Source: Azonexaceae bacterium
GTDB lineage: Bacteria; Pseudomonadota; Gammaproteobacteria; Burkholderiales; Rhodocyclaceae
Length of the DNA: 15,458 nucleotides
Assembly: GCA_009469685.1 (NCBI GenBank)
Contig: SSTA01000317.1
Location: 1 to 15,458 of the forward strand
Direction: 5' to 3'
Below the pieces are notes generated by a model. It searched no databases, was not told the origin of the DNA, and was given only the letters and a program-made list of their open reading frames with translations. Made by a program: the position numbers and the translations under genes. Each line of letters opens with the position of its first letter. Position 1 is the stretch's first letter. Of the stretch, positions 13,692 through 15,458 are shown in pieces.

Positions 13692-15434
13692 ATGGCAGCA
13701 ACGACCGAAACCACTGCGGGGGCGGCGCCGACCGTCGGCGCCGTCGACCGCCTGCGCGAGGCGTTCGGTCGCCTGGAGAGCCGCCAAAAGATGATATTGG
13801 CGGCAGCGATCGCTGCCATCGTCGCCGTCCTGGTCGGCACGGCGCTTTGGGCGCGCCACGGGGACTACAAGGTTCTTTTCTCCAATCTTTCGGAGAAGGA
13901 CGGCGGCGCCATAGTCGCCGTCCTCGAGCAGCAGAACATTCCCCATCGCATGTCGGACAGCGGGGCCATCCTGGTGCCTTCCGACAAGGTGCACGAAGTC
14001 CGCCTCAAACTCGCTTCCCAGGGCTTGCCGCGTGGCGGCATGGTCGGCTTCGAACTGATGGAGAACCAGAAGTTCGGCATCAGCCAATTTGCCGAACAGG
14101 TCAATTATCAGCGCGGCCTGGAGGGTGAACTGGCCCGCACCATCATGTCCATCGGCGCGGTCCAGGCGGCCCGGGTCCACCTCGCGATCCCCAAACCTTC
14201 GGTCTTCGTCCGCGAGGAGCAAAAACCCACCGCGTCGGTCCTGGTCAGCCTCTACCCCGGTCGGGTGCTCGATGCGGCCCAAGTGGTCGGAATCACCAAC
14301 CTGGTCGCCGCCAGCGTACCGCAACTGCCCATTTCGAACGTTACCGTCCTCGACCAGAATGGCAGCCTGCTTTCGCAATTGAAGAGCAAGCTGACCGAAG
14401 CCGGCCTCGATCCGGCCCAACTGAAATACGTGCGCGAAGTCGAAGCCAGCGTCATCGCCCGCATCGACGCCATCCTGAAGCCCGTTCTCGGGGGAGAGAA
14501 CTACAAAGTCCAGGTGGCGGCCGACATCGACTTTAGCCAGAGCGAGCAGACCGCCGAAAGCTATCGCCCCAACAACACGCCCGACACGACCGCCATCCGC
14601 AGCCAGCAGAGCACCGAGTCCGCAGCGGTCAATCAAAATCCGGGCGGCGTTCCCGGAGCGCTGACCAATCAGCCGCCAGTCCCCGCCACCGCCCCGCTCA
14701 CCTCGCCCCCGACCGGCGGGGTCCCGGGTCAGGCGGCGAAGCCGGGCGAGCTGTCGGGCAAGGTTCAGGTCGCCGGGATCAGCGCGCCCATGGCTGCCGC
14801 CGGCCAACCCATCAGCACGACCAAGAACAACACCATCAATTACGAGATCGACAAGACCGTCCGCTATACGAAGCAGAACATGGGCGCCATCCGCCGCCTG
14901 TCTGCCGCGGTGGTGGTCAACCACCGCCAGGAAACCGGCAAGGACGGGAAGTCGGCGGTCAAGCCGCTGCCGGAGGGGGAGATGAAGCAGATCAACGACC
15001 TGGTGCGGGAAGCCATGGGCTTCTCCAAAGAGCGCGGCGACACGCTCTCGGTCGCCAACGCGCCCTTCACCGCGAGCGACAAGAGCGACGCCGGCATCCC
15101 CATCTGGAAGGATCCCGAGAACGTCTCCCTGGCCAGGGATCTGGTCAAATATCTGTTGGTTGCCGGCATCCTGGCCTTCATCTATTTCAAGATCGTTCAG
15201 CCGCTCCTGAAGACCATGTTCCCACCGCCTGCGGAAGCCACCGCCGCTGGAGAAGGCGGCCTGTCCGGAAACATTCTCGGCGAGGGTGGCCCGCTGATCG
15301 CCGGACTGGAAGGCGAAGACAAGGTGACCATCGACCATTACGCCGCCAAGGTGCAGAAAGCCCGCGATATCGCCCAGACCGACCCGAAGGCGGTAGCCAA
15401 CATCATCAAAGACTGGATGGCCGCCAATGGCTAG
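13692..15434 (+). CDS. fliF: Flagellar MS-ring protein
   Basis: FliF forms the inner-membrane MS ring on which the rotor and export gate assemble. The 580-residue product has a first membrane helix at about 34-54 (MILAAAIAAIVAVLVGTALW), the periplasmic YscJ/FliF ring domains with FSNLSEKDGGAIVAVLEQQ, FAEQVNYQRGLEGELARTI (about 133-151) and RVHLAIPKPSVFVRE, a Pro/Gly-rich insert at about 314-375, a second membrane helix at about 484-501 and a cytoplasmic tail ending KAVANIIKDWMAANG, which binds FliG. Length is slightly above the usual 550-570 because of the insert. No strong Shine-Dalgarno sequence precedes the ATG. It diverges from fleS, and its last 8 bases overlap the start of fliG. Confidence 0.97.
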   Translation: MAATTETTAGAAPTVGAVDRLREAFGRLESRQKMILAAAIAAIVAVLVGTALWARHGDYKVLFSNLSEKDGGAIVAVLEQQNIPHRMSDSGAILVPSDKVHEVRLKLASQGLPRGGMVGFELMENQKFGISQFAEQVNYQRGLEGELARTIMSIGAVQAARVHLAIPKPSVFVREEQKPTASVLVSLYPGRVLDAAQVVGITNLVAASVPQLPISNVTVLDQNGSLLSQLKSKLTEAGLDPAQLKYVREVEASVIARIDAILKPVLGGENYKVQVAADIDFSQSEQTAESYRPNNTPDTTAIRSQQSTESAAVNQNPGGVPGALTNQPPVPATAPLTSPPTGGVPGQAAKPGELSGKVQVAGISAPMAAAGQPISTTKNNTINYEIDKTVRYTKQNMGAIRRLSAAVVVNHRQETGKDGKSAVKPLPEGEMKQINDLVREAMGFSKERGDTLSVANAPFTASDKSDAGIPIWKDPENVSLARDLVKYLLVAGILAFIYFKIVQPLLKTMFPPPAEATAAGEGGLSGNILGEGGPLIAGLEGEDKVTIDHYAAKVQKARDIAQTDPKAVANIIKDWMAANG

Positions 15435-15458
15435 TCCCGAAGAAGGCGTCGAAAAAAG
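15427..15458 (+). CDS. fliG: Start of fliG, rotor switch protein, 3' end missing
   Basis: An ATG at 15427 opens a frame (MASPEEGVEK, then the window ends) overlapping the fliF stop by 8 bases. The short charged start and position immediately after fliF match fliG, whose product bridges FliF and the stator. Only ten residues are visible, so the call rests on gene order (fliF-fliG is almost universal). The overlap suggests coupled, roughly equal production of the two ring proteins. Confidence 0.72.
   Translation, partial: MASPEEGVEK

Noticed and set aside
13668..15338. Minus-strand open frame of 556 codons opposite fliF
   Set aside because: Low-complexity D/G/R-rich translation with no domain features, fully antisense to an unmistakable FliF.

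Overview
The window is a flagellar gene cluster from a high-GC, Gram-negative bacterium with polar-type flagellar control (a sigma-54/FleSR tier plus a sigma-28-type flagellin promoter). Gene order, the lipid A-type phosphoethanolamine transferase and codon use suggest a betaproteobacterium, perhaps near Rhodocyclales or Nitrosomonadales. That placement is inference from layout; there is no rRNA or other lineage marker here. I see no tRNA, rRNA, CRISPR array, insertion sequence or phage gene, and no stretch over 300 bases lacks a gene.

Left part (1-2923): the 3' part of a motility-associated (Maf, DUF115) flagellin glycosyltransferase, open at the window edge, then a SAM-dependent methyltransferase with an unrecognised helical N-terminal half. 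Both precede flagellin and probably serve flagellin modification, which is inferred from position.

Filament block (about 3005-8959, + strand): a sigma-28-type promoter and structured leader drive fliC (compact 294-aa flagellin). A strong hairpin separates fliC from flaG, then follow fliD (cap), fliS (flagellin chaperone), a fliT-like chaperone, a FliK-like hook-length/substrate-switch protein, a soluble homologue of only the cytoplasmic domain of FlhB, and ycgR (c-di-GMP flagellar brake). Spacing is tight from flaG to the FlhB-like gene.

Middle (9043-10659): an EptA-family phosphoethanolamine transferase with all recognisable catalytic residues, set inside the flagellar locus on the same strand.

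Right part (10685-15458): on the - strand, fleS-fleR (sensor kinase and NtrC-type activator, ATGA overlap), followed by fliE under its own near-consensus sigma-54 promoter beginning 2 bases after the fleR stop. Diverging from fleS on the + strand is fliF (MS ring), translationally overlapped by the first codons of fliG at the window edge. The picture is a hierarchy: FleS/FleR with sigma-54 switches on early basal-body genes such as fliE, and sigma-28 switches on the filament genes late, with secretion switching (FliK/FlhB-like), modification (Maf, methyltransferase) and c-di-GMP braking (YcgR) around them.
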